DNA from: Topomyia yanbarensis
Lineage: Eukaryota > Arthropoda > Insecta > Diptera > Culicidae
Length of the DNA: 64,000 nt
Direction: 5' to 3'
Assembly: GCF_030247195.1 (NCBI RefSeq)
Contig: NC_080672.1
Location: forward strand, 396,445,037-396,509,036
In this document: in pieces, positions 1 through 12,000 of the stretch
Layout: every line of letters starts with the position of its first letter
Numbering within the stretch: the first letter of the stretch is position 1
Notes under the pieces: generated by a model
Database searches by the model: none
The model's input: the letters and a program-made list of their open reading frames with translations, nothing else
What the model was told of the DNA's origin: nothing
Translations under genes and position numbers: made by a program

Positions 1-1119
1 AATGTGGTAAATCTTCTTCCATCTACTCGTCCCTCTATCGTTGAATGAACTTCTGCCTTTAGCGGAGTTTACTCTACATAAATCAGTAATGTTGTCATTA
101 GAATAACCTCCCTGAGCATTGTCGACCTGATCTAAAAGTTTAAAATTACCTGCATCACTCCAGTTAACTGAGTACACCGTCTGCTTCGAAATGCTTTTAT
201 CCGCTGACTTCATTCCAGATACCTCCCGAGTGTCTCCTTTTTTAGAATTTTCTCTGTCCTTGGGCTTTTTCCGGCAACATTTCTTGAAATGCCCTACCTC
301 GCCATACGAGTGACACTCCGTATTTATGGCTGGGCAGCTGCGCCGATGGTAGCGATGGAACAGTTTCCCACAGTTATAACATGATGGGCGGGAAAACTGC
401 AGCAACCTCCGTAGTTTTTGATTGATCTTCGACAGTGTTCACCTCCAGCGGACGCGCTTTCTGATCCAGCAAACGGTCTGTTCTCAGATGCAGCTTCGAA
501 AACTTTGCTTGTCTCTATGACCTTGGATAAAGGATCGTTCCGGCCATCTAGCAGTTTCAATTGCAGCTTTTTATCCTGTATGTACTCCAATAGTAATTCT
601 ATCGCGGAGCATTCGTTCAGCATATGAAACATGGCATGCCGCACATTGAAATTCGCAGTATTGAACTTGAGTACGTAGCTCCGTCTCAAAGCCTCCGAAA
701 GACTGTTTTTCCTTCTGCGCAATTAAAATAAAATTAATAGCTTCTATGGCGATATTTTACGAGGTAAACAATACTCGTCAAATGCCTTAATCACGTCTGC
801 TAGTGTGCGTGCCTCCGAACCGTCATTAGCATCAACAAAACGATCATCAGCATCATCTTTCGCATTTTCAACACCTTCGTTGCCATGTCCGAAAAGATTA
901 TCGATGTTTTCGTCATTTGGATAGAGAGTATTAAAAATTTCCACGCCTCGTGCTCCTATTAACCAGAGAAACGTCGCAATTTTATTCCTCATTCTGCTTC
1001 ATCTTGTTATTCGCACGCAGGTAAATAGCAAAGTCCTGCTTCCATCGTGGCCACTGTTTTGCCAGATTAGAACAATCAAGCGGCTCTGACCGACGAAGAC
1101 CGAATCCAGTAGCCATCAT
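1..1119 (-). pseudogene. Decayed Ty3/gypsy-type retrotransposon gag (partial)
   Basis: Reading the minus strand from an ATG at 1119, an open frame runs about 46 codons to a stop near 982, while the neighbouring frame (992-744) continues a Gag-like acidic region, so a frameshift is present. A further frame (722-324) resumes, with a segment resembling the capsid C-terminus of retrotransposon Gag. At about 390-265 a zinc-knuckle pair can be read: the first is CX2CX4H-type and complete, whereas in the second the second Cys has become Tyr. The gene runs off the left edge, so protease and reverse transcriptase are not visible. Frameshifts plus the lost ligand mark it as dead. The family call rests on the knuckles and on remembered likeness to Mag-like gypsy Gag; the exact clade is uncertain. 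Confidence 0.65.
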
Positions 1120-1176
1120 TACACTCGTTCGTTTTCTCGTTCAATTTTCGTAGTCCAGTCGCAATTAAACATATAA

Positions 1177-1282
1177 CCGCACTTTTGACACCATGTTTTA
1201 AGCGCCGCTTTTTATTTGTCTGTTCCAATTGGTTGTCTACAATGAACTGATTGTTGAGTGATGCAGCACCTACCGTTAGCTA
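1177..1282 (-). repeat. Probable PBS and LTR edge of the gypsy-type relic
   Basis: Immediately upstream of the gag start on the minus strand is a stretch beginning TGGTGTCAAAAGTGCGG (1193-1177), which has the TGG start and GC-rich body of a tRNA primer-binding site. The bases just before it end in CA, the usual LTR terminus, and an AATAAA lies in the adjoining sequence. The other LTR is outside the window, so the LTR length cannot be measured; a MITE begins at 1283 and may interrupt it. Confidence 0.45.
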
Positions 1283-1790
1283 TGTACACGCAGAAAAAAA
1301 ATTAGTAAAAATAAACAAATTTTGGTTTTAAATAACAATTTTCCCGTTTGATATAGTGACAAACAAGATTCAGGTTTGATTCAATCAATACTGTTGGTTG
1401 AAATTACCAACTAATTCATTTCTTGGCTTTTCAGTAGTTTCAACAAATGTTTCGTTTAAAACAACAAAATCATGTTAAGTTTAACCGAACAAACAAGTTT
1501 GAAGGAACAAAAACAAATCTTTTGTATCAACCAAAGGAGAGAACAACTCAAATTTAGTTGAAATTAAACAAAGATTCTGTTGGTTTTTAACAAAATCAGT
1601 TAGATCTAACAAATTTTATTTTGATTCAACAATGTTTCTATTTAAAATGTAAACAGAAGTATTTGTTGAACTAAACCAAATACATGCTTTTGAAAAACGC
1701 CCATTTCAGTTTAAAACAGTCATTCGCCACGTTTTAGATTCAACAAAACGTTTTGTTGATTCAAAAAGGCCTGATTCTTCTACGTGTACA
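1283..1790. mobile_element. MITE with TGTACACG-type terminal inverted repeats
   Basis: The left end reads TGTACACGCAGAA and the right end, reverse-complemented, TGTACACGTAGAA. The 508-bp interior has no ORF and is built of dozens of AACAAA/TTTGTT and TTGATTCAAC-like words, many self-complementary, so the element can fold. It abuts the candidate LTR of the gypsy relic. Superfamily cannot be assigned because no transposase is present and the target duplication is ambiguous. Confidence 0.65.
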
Positions 1791-2494
1791 TGTATGGGTT
1801 TCCCTACGACAATGCTCATATATGATACAGTAGAGGTAAATGCAAATGCCAAATGGGTATAGGGTGACCAGGAACTTCAACTATTTATTACAGAGATATG
1901 CCGCGATGAGCATATCTGTGATGCTAACAACAGAGTAGTTACGAGTATAATCTCCGAACTTTCGAGAAAGTGGCGAACAATGTAGCGCCACCGACTAGAG
2001 AGCCATCGTGAAACCACAAATCGAGTTTCGGGAGAAATTCCGCCGGAGCTCTTCGCCGGTGTCGACTAGGTCCACCGCCGGAGATCAGTAGCACGCGATG
2101 TGCACCGGGTTCGGGTCGTCGGGGCGCCAGCGAACCGGACGTCAGGCTCCACTGAAATCGCCGGAACGACCTCGACACCCTTTGTAACCTATGCGTACAC
2201 ATACTCACCACGGTACTCATTCACTTAAGGTACTATGGGAAAACGGACCATTCCTAGTTGCTGTCAACCAAGGTGAAAGACCAAAAGGTACGCGCTATGT
2301 ATAGCAAATCTCACAAGCGAAACCTTGAATATTCTTTCAGGGAGAACACCCAAAGACGAGGGCTAACGACTCCTTTAGAGTCCGGAGATCGATATCAAAT
2401 TATGGTGTAAATGTACGGACAATGTTAATCTTAGAAGAAGCTCAATTCCTAATTATATGTACAATTTATTTTACCATAACATTTCCTTAATTCG
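1791..2494. other. Unassigned non-coding stretch with a GC-rich island
   Basis: No gene is supported. At about 1990-2200 base composition turns GC-rich, with words such as AAATTCCGCCGGAG that recur in the 3590-4080 block on the same strand. This suggests both are pieces of one repeat family, possibly LTR or leader sequence of a retroelement. The 93-codon minus-strand frame here has no recognisable motif. Confidence 0.35.
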
Positions 2495-2508
2495 ATGTGA
2501 CGTCACAT
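2495..2508. promoter_or_regulatory. Perfect palindrome containing a CRE-type TGACGTCA core
   Basis: ATGTGACGTCACAT is a perfect 14-bp palindrome whose core equals the ATF/CREB consensus. It is followed about 90 bp later by an ATG in good context (AACAATGG, near 2597) opening only 38 codons. Chance occurrence is possible and no transcript is known here. Confidence 0.25.
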
Positions 2509-3403
2509 TATCCTATTTCACTTGCGGATTTAATTTGTTGGTGCAGGGTGGGCGATGGCGGCATAGCGTGTAGCCGACAAGAGCAACAATGGCGGATCTG
2601 CGACAGCTTACAGTGGAACGCTTCGATCTTTCCGGGGTGTCATTTATCGTGGTTGTTGTACTGGCTGGAAAAGAACTGGTTACCGATCCTTGTCGAAGAT
2701 GCTGACGACAATATAGTCTAGCACGTCCAACCTTCGGTGCTGGTTGCAGGGGCTCACGACTCTCCCGATCGTGATCTGTCCGCTGCGTGGTTGGGGGTCG
2801 AGGAATCTTTCCTGTGAAAATAATCTTCGGACGAAGCCCGAAGTCGGAAACAAAAAAAATATTTTTCCACTAGGAACCTTTTTGACTCTTTTAAATCTTT
2901 TGTTCCGTGTTTCCATGTTTTGCTTCTCGTTTTGGTGACACGTACTAACACCTTTCAATCCACTTGACACAATTTTACTATAATTTACAAATATTCGACT
3001 TGTTTTTATCCTGCTAATTTTAGCAAAACCGCGCGCACTTCCGATTTCTTCGGGTGTTGAGAGCAGAAAGAATGTTCTTCTCGATAGCTGAGTATGGCTA
3101 AAGTCGGATGATACCGTGAAAACTTCAATTTTTGCGATATCATTCGATCTGACATTTACCTTGTCCACTTTTGGCAGCCCTTCCCATGGCTGCAACAGCG
3201 ATGAATGACATGTTGCGCGACATTACTTGATCACACCGTTGTGAATGAGTACCCTACTTAGAATGTTCCCGCGGGAGTGACTCCTCCGTCCCAGACGTAA
3301 ACGTCAAACCTGGAGGACTACCACTCACACAATTGACAGTACAGTATACCTAGGGTAGGAGTTAGGATGGATTGGTGGAACTAATTGAGCAAATCAAAAG
3401 TGT
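2509..3403. other. Unresolved region, no supported gene
   Basis: Two frames stand out: a 38-codon plus-strand frame starting near 2597 and a 171-codon minus-strand frame at 3195-2680. Neither shows a family motif, and the minus-strand frame alternates between low-complexity AAAAATATT-type stretches and unique sequence. The minus strand also shows ATGGGAAGGGCTGCC near 3190 followed by a GGTAAATG donor-like site, so a retroelement leader or short exon cannot be excluded. Confidence 0.3.
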
Positions 3404-3502
3404 CCCAACAAACAACGAAAGCTGAACAAGCCGTAGTTGATTAGAGAGAATAAGCTGAACATGAACTGTTTAAGCCATTATCCAGCTTAATTGTTTGTTG
3501 GG
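3404..3502. mobile_element. Very short MITE, CCCAACAAACAA terminal inverted repeats
   Basis: The 99-bp unit begins CCCAACAAACAA and ends TTGTTTGTTGGG, exact inverted repeats, with subterminal AAGCTGAA and TCCAGCTT also complementary. It has no coding capacity. It fits a miniature inverted-repeat transposable element of unknown superfamily. Confidence 0.6.
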
Positions 3503-3539
3503 GTTTTTTCATTGTGGCAAATCCAACAATCAATATTGT

Positions 3540-4330
3540 AACCAGCGGTTACACCTAACGGGTAGCACGTGAACAGGCTAGATCGACTGCCGGGGATTAG
3601 ACGGTGAAATGGAAGCTATGCTCCACCCGGAATCACCGGATGGACCTCAGCAACTACTGGTTGGCCCGTTGAGTAGTTTAGGTCCACCGCCAGGGACTAT
3701 ATCGAGAAGATCGGAACGAAACGGGAGGCAAATGGCTAACGGAAACGAACATCAGTATCGGGAGCAATCCGCCAGGGAATTCACGGTAGGGTAGATTCGC
3801 CGCGTTGGACTACCCGACAGAATCATGGCGAAACGGAGAGCTAATTAGCTCACGAAACAAACGCCGATACCGAGAGAAATTCCGCTGCCGGGAAACTCTC
3901 GGTCGGAGTAGGATAATATCCGAGTTGATCTCGATGAAGCTGGAGGCTAAATGGCTCAAAGAAGCGGATATCGGAGTCGGGCGAAATTCCTCCGTCGGGG
4001 GAACTATCCGTCGGAGTAGATTGAACTCAACGCCGGGAACTATCCGAGTAGATCGTGGTGAGGCCGGGAGCTGAATGAAAGCCAGAAAGAGGTGCCAAAT
4101 GGCTTATGGAAGCAGCATCTACACGGCTCACGTGGACGAGAGCTAAATGGTGATGTAATAGATGGAGACAAGAAGCAAGAGAGGAGTCAAGAGTTAAATC
4201 AAAGCTCAGAGGTCGAGCCAAACCAAGTGGGGCTCCGAGATAGAGCAGAAGAGAGTGATGTGACGAAAGCACAAAGAGCCCCCAGAGCTACCTTCATGTA
4301 GTTCCGTCGGGAATACGGGCGAAAATGTGT
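3540..4330 (+). repeat. GC-rich degenerate internally repeated block
   Basis: Phrases of the type CCGGGAACTATCCGAGTAGAT, CCGTCGGGGGAACTATCCG and GGAGCTAAATGGCT recur at irregular 60-130 bp spacing between about 3590 and 4080. Short frames of 60-90 codons run through it in two frames but show no domain. The composition and repetition resemble the untranslated leader of a retroelement more than a gene; a similar scrap is present near 1990-2200. Confidence 0.45.
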
Positions 4331-4369
4331 AAGGTTTTTAGTGGATAGGTACGAACGTGGGTCGTAAGT

Positions 4370-4620
4370 CCCACACAGTACCAAATAACCTACAGACTAG
4401 GTTTTTGAAGCTTTTTAAACCTTACTATAAAAAAAGAAAACATGAACACGTACATACAGACATTGTCCCCATTTGTCGAGCTGTAAACGTAAAAATGTTA
4501 AATTATCTAAAATCCAAAATACAATTTTGAGGTTTTGCCCAGCTTGGCGACGCCGGGACTCGCGTGGAGGCATGAGATAGAAGACTTTGAGAACCATGTT
4601 ATCTCACGATTTAACGACCC
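4370..4620 (+). repeat. Dispersed repeat, copy A (related to 56340-56550)
   Basis: A stretch running from a GTTTTTGAAGCTTTTTAAAC-type segment through ACATACAGACATTG and a TCGTCGAGCTG-like box is shared in order with 56380-56480, where the box reads TCGTCCAGCTGAG. The repeats are in the same orientation and lack coding capacity. The layout fits the tail of a common LINE or DNA element family. Confidence 0.5.
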
Positions 4621-4752
4621 ACATTAATTAGGTATTCAATAAAAATAATACACACCAGTTTGTTAGTTCTGTCATCCTACAATCTTTGAAAAACATCGTT
4701 TTGCAAATTTCTGGGATGACTCTTCTAATCGCGATTGCCAAAAAAATCGAAA

Positions 4753-7396
4753 TGACGAATTTCGTGCCAACTCGAACAAAAGTTGGCAGCACCCTCTCAG
4801 ATTTTAATGAAACTTTCTGTACATGAGAACTTTGTCACAAAAAGCCACTTTCCAAAAATGATCTAGACTGTCTTTGGAAAAGGGACAAACTTTTTTATCA
4901 TTTCTTTTCAAATGGCTATAGTCTAAAAATGACAAATCCTACAAAAAATATTGTAGGAGTGATTTTTACAAAATTAGTCAAATTTTTGAATAAAACTTTA
5001 AGGAAGAAAAGTTTTTAGAAAAAAAACTTTTTCTTGCCCAAACTGAATTTCTTTAGTGTATTTTTATCGAAAACTGAACCAGTGAAAGTCATAATAATCT
5101 CAGAATCCAATTTCCCAACTGCTAGTTGTCTGATACATACAAAAAGCATCAGTAACGAATTTGGTATAGCATTTCGTACTGGACTGGAACGAGGCCGAAG
5201 GGATTCGTTTAACGGAGATCTGGTACTAGAATACTTAGCGCACGACCAGACAACACGTTTAATATCGCGATAACCGCGCAGAGACCGCTCTCCACGACCT
5301 CAATACGCTGGAGATGGGCCTTCTGCGTATAATGATTGTACAAGAACCGAGATATCACCCGAATGAAGTCATGACACGAAATTTTCCAATTTTCGAGCGT
5401 CCTGTGAGAAGAAATATTCAAAAACTCGTTGAAGCTACGCGATCTTTCTTAAGTATCATTTGATAAAGCCTAAATGTCCACCTTCTCATTATCATTCTAA
5501 TCCAAGTGTCCGCCGTCTCATTACCCGGAATGGAGCACTGCGAAAGAATTCGAACTAACGTAATCTATAATAATTTTTTGAGATATAGTACTCGAAAACT
5601 CCCATGTTTTCCCCAGGAAATACAAAGAGTGCTTTCCATGCTCCATCAAACAGAGGGTCTCCTGTAACTATAACGATGGGGGGCATGGTCGTTGATAGGT
5701 AAATATAAAACCATCAATTTTGTTGGGAGAATGTTGGCAGCATAGCTGATTGCACTCACCACTACTGTCATAATAATTAGCATAAAAGCAATGCATAGTT
5801 GTCATCATATGACGAACGTTCCGTGTATTTCAATCACAGGATGAATCGAATACACAACGTAGGCCCTAGCCACCAGACGAAACATTGTTTCTCTGATGAT
5901 CCGTCCGTTAATCCGTTAACGGACCGGTGCCAATAATCGCGTTTTTCAGCTTTCATCAAGTTTTTCATTTGCATTTGTAGTGTCGCGTATATTGGGAAAA
6001 ATTTGGGCGATCCAACGTTCAAAAGTCCCTTTCGCGTATAGTTCCTAGCAATCTCTGCCCACCACGAAGTAGGAGACTGTTCGCGTCGGGTACTCGTTTC
6101 GTCTAACCTTTAATCGTAATGCAAATGCATTGTGTAAAACCTGGGGTAAAATGTATGGAATGAAATATAGGGACACTTGGGGTTTTTGATGTCCCATGTG
6201 GAAATTCCTGCCAGTTTCTAAGATTACCGAGACCGGGAACTACTTACTTCAGTTTTGTAACAGCACCCGTCAAGGGACACTCTCAGGCCTTTACGAGGAA
6301 GCTTAGGAGAGACAACTGATCTTCGGAAATTTATAGGCACATTAGAAGATGTTCCCACAATGAGATGGTCAGACTCTCGCTCTGTACAAGGAAACGTAGA
6401 AATTAGTCGTTGTCGGTGGCGTAGCGCTCTTTTGCATTATCGGAGCGTTCCTTAAAATAATGTTTCATTTTGTCCCCACATAATTTATATGCGGGATATG
6501 TCGAGAGATCATACGGAATATCTCCACAGTATGAAAACTTTTCATGATTCTCTCCGCATTTTTCACAGCGTGCCTTGTTTCTACAATAAGGCGCTATAGG
6601 CCCAATTATTTTCAACAACGGCAGTTCATAACTCGCTGTACAAAAAATCGAACAGGTAGACTAGCCCCGTCCAAAAGTTTGGAAGAGCAGATTCGGAGAA
6701 AGGTTTGAAATGAGGCTGATGGAAAATAAGTTGTTTTCATATACTCCTTGATTTTTCCAGAACGCAATTGCTTGCGAACCACTGGCCGAAGCAAAGAGTT
6801 CTTGAAGAAGCGAACCTCATACTTTGCAATTAAGGCCCCTGTTGGAGACTACACCATCAATCTCTACTTCCCGGGCGGCTACATAGACAAGATACTTCTT
6901 CGTAAACGCCCAAGTGGTATTTTGTTAAATCTCGCATATATCGATGATGTTAAGCGGCTTATTTTTGCCCTCATTCAAGTTTGTTATGAATATATACAAA
7001 ATTCGTTACTGATAATGCATATATCAGGCAACTAGTAGTTGGGAAATCGGATTCTGTGATGATTATAATTTTCATTGGTTCAGTTTTCGATAAAAATACA
7101 CTAAAAAAATAAATTCAGATTTTTTTCAACATTTTTAATCAAAAATTGAACTAATTTTGTGAAAAACATTCCTACAACTTTTTTTTGCAGGATATGTCAT
7201 TTTTAGACTATAGCCATTTGAAAAAAAAAATTGGTAAAAAAAGTTTAACTCTTTTCAAAAGACAGTCTAGATCATTTTTGGAAAAACAAAGTATGCAAAG
7301 TGGCTTTTTGTGACAAAGTCTTCATGTACAGAAAGTTTCATTAGAATCTGAGAGGGTGCTGCCAACTCTGAATACGATTTAGCGCGAAATTCGTCA
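4753..7396. mobile_element. 2.6-kb element with about 400-bp inverted-repeat arms
   Basis: The left arm (about 4753-5160) and right arm (about 6990-7396) are imperfect reverse complements along their whole length. Matching landmarks are TGACGAATTTCG with CGAAATTCGTCA at the ends, GTTGGCAGCACCCTCTCAGA with TCTGAGAGGGTGCTGCCAAC, and CAGTAACGAATTT with AAATTCGTTACTG at the inner edge. The interior holds no transposase. It contains a LINE ORF1 scrap (6618-6403, minus) and a piece of the dispersed GDYT repeat (about 6800-6950). This is a non-autonomous foldback-like element or a transposon with very long TIRs; superfamily unknown. Confidence 0.7.
6403..6618 (-). pseudogene. LINE (Jockey-like) ORF1 fragment with zinc-knuckle remnant
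   Basis: About 70 codons on the minus strand contain CEKCGENH followed by a cysteine, then a P-x-Y-K segment and a basic tail. This order resembles the last zinc knuckle and C-terminal tail of Jockey-clade ORF1 (nucleocapsid-like) proteins. Several expected cysteines are replaced, for example Tyr where a Cys would be expected in the P-x-Y-K block. No reverse transcriptase accompanies it. It sits inside the long inverted-repeat element, so it was probably captured or inserted there. The family assignment is by remembered motif order and is moderate. Confidence 0.45.
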
Positions 7397-8054
7397 AATA
7401 TGGAATACGCGACGAGACAACAGCGTAGCCTGTACATTTTTCTGAAAAAAGGAAGATTTTAAAAAGAAGTACAAAAAATAATACCAATCTTCATTGATAA
7501 AAAAATATACAATTAAAATAATTGAAATGTGATTTGTACAAATTTGATTCCCAATTACATTGCCGCTCTGAATACTTACTTTACTTTTGCTCCATGACTG
7601 TCGTCAATAAGTGAACGTACGTACTCACTACAACCGCTGCTCTCTTTCCATGCTAGTAATGGTTTTACTCTGCTTCCCGGGTCGTTGTTTTTCCGTTTTT
7701 CCCTAAAACCTTTTTTCTTTATTTGCTGCTGCCACAATTAAAGTGTGTACTGGCATGCTCTGATTAGTCCAACAACAGTAATGAGGAAAAGTAAAACTGC
7801 TGTTTGGTAATTAATTCTAAAAGTATTTGCATTTTAAATTCGAGAAAAAACTCTAGCAGGAAAGCGCCGAAGCACGTTTATTTCGGAATAAATAGCGTAG
7901 ACCTTCAGTACGAAAGAAAACACCGATTTAGCAGCCAATTATCATCATTTTATTCTTAGCTAATTACAATGTTTGACAACAATTCTAGACATATAGTGGA
8001 GGTTTAAGTCTCGTAATCTTATACAGTTTCAGCTCACGTAACGGTAGTTAGAGG
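7397..8054. other. AT-rich spacer, no feature seen
   Basis: This stretch lies beyond the candidate poly(A) signals of the host gene. I see no ORF, inverted repeat or tandem repeat of note. Confidence 0.5.
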
Positions 8055-8751
8055 TTTATTTCATATTTTGTTTTATTTTATTTGGTATTAAAGTGGTTGA
8101 GCAAAAGTTTGCCACATGCTACAAAACGTTAAGTTCCTTTCTCTCCCGGTGCTATCCTGCCAGCCACGACGCGATAGGTGCCAATCGGATGCGAGTGATG
8201 TTTTGAGGTTGACTGTCCCTATTCCATGTGGAACACTCACCAAAACGGGTTAAAATAAAACGGCCTAATCGATTTAGGTAGGATACGGTGGTACGCCTGA
8301 CGGTGAATATCAGCGTGCTGTTTATGCACGCCAAATGTCCGATTGGGTTGTTGGGCGTGGGCAATTATTGTTCATAATATGATCTATTTTTATTGCACCA
8401 ACTGGCGGATTGTGAATCGATTTACGATGTGTTATTTCTTTACATGACAATTTTTCCACTGAATTACACTTCAGCGCCCGGATAATGATGATGATGTGGT
8501 TGGTGATGGCGATGGCACCCGAAAGGCTGGGGTGTGTGACATTTGCGCGGCCAACATGCATTTCTAACATGCTGGTTTTGGTTGGTTTCATGTTTTGCCG
8601 CTGCTATATTGTATTTTTGTTTTTTTCATTATTATTGTGATGTATTCGTTTTTCAGTCTGGGCTGGCATTGAAAACGTCTCCCAAAAGCCTTGCTTGTAC
8701 AAATGTGTTTTTTTTTTTCTCTGTGTTTTCGGTGTGTTCGATTCCTGCTTC
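8055..8751 (-). other. Putative 3' untranslated region of the host gene
   Basis: The sequence follows the stop codon of exon 4 on the minus strand. AATAAA signals read on the minus strand lie at 8394-8389 and as a cluster at 8082-8055, offering proximal and distal polyadenylation choices. It is unique-looking rather than repetitive. The small frames that cross it on either strand have no recognisable motif. Confidence 0.4.
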
Positions 8752-9045
8752 CTAGAGTATTTTCATTTTACTGATAGTTTTATCGTGAGTGCAGAGCAGC
8801 ACTCGATTCCGCCTGGCTGCATTCGATCGGCGGCTCATCCTTGGCGAATCGGTGATTGGCACCAGGTTACTGTCCCGCTGCAGCACCGAGGCCACATGCT
8901 TCCGAACAGCTGCCAGAATTGGGTGGATTCCTTTGGGTTTTGAGCATTTCCGGGTGATTGCCGCTGTTACTGGTACCAGTGCCATCGTCGTTGTCGTCAT
9001 TTTCACCGGATCCGCTCTAGTTGGGAGGCATTGATTCAGAAATAT
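8752..9045 (-). CDS. Host gene terminal coding exon 4
   Basis: The acceptor is unusually strong: a long pyrimidine tract (TTTTCCCTCCTTCCCTCC) is followed by ATTTCCATCCGCAG at 9046. The frame opens in phase 0, matching the donor of exon 3, and gives 97 codons ending TAG at 8752. The tail is rich in Arg, Ser and Lys and is predicted to be soluble. The exon is 17.9 kb from exon 3, so the link rests on phase and splice strength; an unseen exon in between is possible. Confidence 0.68.
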   Translation of the reverse strand: MFLNQCLPTRADPVKMTTTTMALVPVTAAITRKCSKPKGIHPILAAVRKHVASVLQRDSNLVPITDSPRMSRRSNAARRNRVLLCTHDKTISKMKIL

Positions 9046-12000
9046 CTGCGGATGGAAATGGAGGGAAGGAGGGAAAATTAGATTCGAGCGAAGAAAAGCA
9101 AACTGCTCGTGTGTCATGGTTTAATTAAAACAGGAATTTTCATGTCGAAGTGCTATTAATTAGGAAACTGCCTGTCCTTTCGCACATATATACATACATA
9201 CATACCACAGGTACAGTTGCAACTGGTAGGTTGATACCTGTTTTAAATTCTCAGTAGAATAGAAGGAACGATCCACGGAAGGACATTAATCCAATGCAAT
9301 GGAATGGAAGGGAAAATGTTGTTCCGCAATGAGAATCTGTCTTCATAATGTTGTACATACTGTGTGAACTTATTTATATGTTGGCAAATAATAACTCTTT
9401 CGTTTTACATCTAGGGTCCGATGTGACACCAGAAGTGACCGTTGTTATTCTGGTACAGAAAATTATTTCTTCTGCAACATGGATGAATTAATTATTTAAA
9501 TATTGGAATGCAGCTGCAACATTCTCTAGCTTTCCAGTGTCGAAGTCAACTATACAAGGAAAAAGTATCAAATGTGCTATTTCTTAAAAATCATCCAGGT
9601 GCTGTGCACACTAAGAAAAATTAATATTGCATTTAACTCAAACAAGATCGCAATCTATTGTTCTATCTGCTAATAAGATTTGATATGTTCTGACATCTAA
9701 ATTAAAATATTGTGTCTCTTTTAATGTAAAACTCGGCTGGAGAATTGTGAACAGCATGCGTTTTCACACGTAAATTAATATGAACCATGCAATTACGCAT
9801 TACGGTATTAGACCCATATTACTGCAGAGGTAATAAACGGTGGAATGACGAATTTCGGTAACTGTACATTAGAGTGACAAGAAAACAAAATTAACCGGCC
9901 CACCCCTGAGTCGGCTACCGGCCAAAGTGCCTGAAGTTTGTATAGGATTTTTCGACAATTTACATGGAGAAAACCCACTAGCTCGAATTTTCTCCGCTAG
10001 GTGGTACTGTATGCATCGTTTTATTACTATAAAAGAAAGATAATTTAATTGTCTACAACTTTGTCGAAGACTGCTAGTCAATCCGGCTTTGTTAAATGAA
10101 GTTATTAAACTTTTAGTGATGTCTGAATCAGTTTTGCATGAGGCCTAGCAGTGCATGGTTGTGTATCAGTACTCGATTTCCATGAACTAAACATTTTTGT
10201 GAAATAATGGTTAAGTTTAGCTCAAAAGCAAGTTCAGAAGAATTATACCGAATAATATGAGTCATATTTTGGTTAGAAGATTTTAATTCCACATTTTACC
10301 GCATAGAGGGAGCCACCACCAACTTTTCAACGGAGAGAGATAGAAATTAGGTGTCTTCCACAACGTTGTAGAATAGGCACTTTGCAATAATTCTTCCAAA
10401 CATTTCGATATCCTATGTCGCTTCTATGAAAAGTTAGTGTTGGCGCCCTCTATGTGGCCACAGGTAAAACTAAAATTTTCCAACCAAAATATAACTCGTA
10501 TTATGAAGACCCCATGCAAAACTGACTCAGATGTCGTTTCCTTAAAACTTTAATAACTTATTTTAACAAAGCCGTATTGACTAACAGTCTTCAACAAAGT
10601 TGTAGACAACTAAATTACCTTTCTTTCTTCACTTACAGTGATAATACGATGCATACAGTGCCACCTAGCGGCGAAAATTCGAGCTAGTGGGTTTCCTCCA
10701 TGCAAATTGTCGAAAAATCCCATATAAATTTCAGGCACGTTGGTGCGGTAGCTAGACTTGTCCGATTTGCTTCAAATTTGGAGCGAGTACTCCTGATAGG
10801 ACTAGGAATCGACTCAAGGGTGGACCGATTGAATTTTCAAAAAATTGTTATTTTCTGGGCAGTCTACCGTGCATATGTGTCACACAACCAAACAGTTTAA
10901 AATATGTATCAACTTCGGTTCTTCTCGGTTGATTTCTACGATAGTATTAGTATCGAGTCAAACTAACCGAATTCTGGCGGATTTCTGTCGGAATTCAGGC
11001 TGGAATCTGCCTAAATATTGATAGAAAATCAGCCGGATTAACGGATTGTTTTGTTGCGTAAGTTGGATAGTGAAACAATTTTTTTAAGACGGTACGATTC
11101 TTTGTAGCGGTTCTGATCTACGCCTAGACCCAGGCCCCGAGTCCAGGATAGACCACGAAGCCGGACCGGTCCTCGAATCTGAACTAGTTCCTGAATCCAG
11201 ACCAATTCCCGGATGCGGACCAGCTCCCGGATCCGGAACGCATTCTTCGCGCATATTTGCTGTAACACACGCAGATTTCAATCTATCGGCAACAATTTTC
11301 GCACTTTAATAAAAGTACTGTTTTTGAGCGACTTAGTGCAATGTTATATTAAATACTATGATGTGGACTTAAAACGGAAGACATCGGTAAAAGTGTTTAA
11401 CAATTTTCGGAAAACTGCCCAGTCAAAAGGGCAAGTTGCTGGCTAACGGGGGGCTATTTTCCAACTCGGATGCGCTAATTGCCCTTTAATTTGCCATGCA
11501 AATTGCTGGCAATTAGGGGGCTATTTCAATTGCAACATTTGGGCGATTTGCCGCCGTCATTTTTTGCCGCTCTACCCGCCCCTAAATCGCCCAGGCAACG
11601 CGCCATTTAATCGCCCTTAATTGCCTAATATGAAAATTACAAATAATGCTTATTTTCGGATTCAGTATCAACTCACATAAACTTATCAGTATACTAGGTA
11701 ATCACCACCAAAATATTGGAAGAATCAATGGTGAAGTTGGAATTTCACTCCAAAACTTACCACAATCTGACTTTTATTAAGACTTTAGGTCAGTTCCACT
11801 ATACTTACACGGTTTCACACATTCGTTGGCTAAATTAAGTGCACTAGACAAACAAAATATAAGCGAGAATACACCAATTGTTAAAAAAAACATTTTTAAG
11901 CTTAAGCCAAACATGAACCGCCATGTTTGAAAAACGCAAAAAACAACTAAGTCCATTTCAGCCGCCAGAAAATTTGTCTAAGAGTTGAAATTGCCTTTAA

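Noticed and set aside
2680..3195. 171-codon minus-strand frame
   Set aside because: No domain, mixed composition, no splice-site support; left as unresolved.
11038..11268. Arg-Ile-Arg-Glu-Leu-Val repeat protein
   Set aside because: Read-through of the 18-bp minisatellite.
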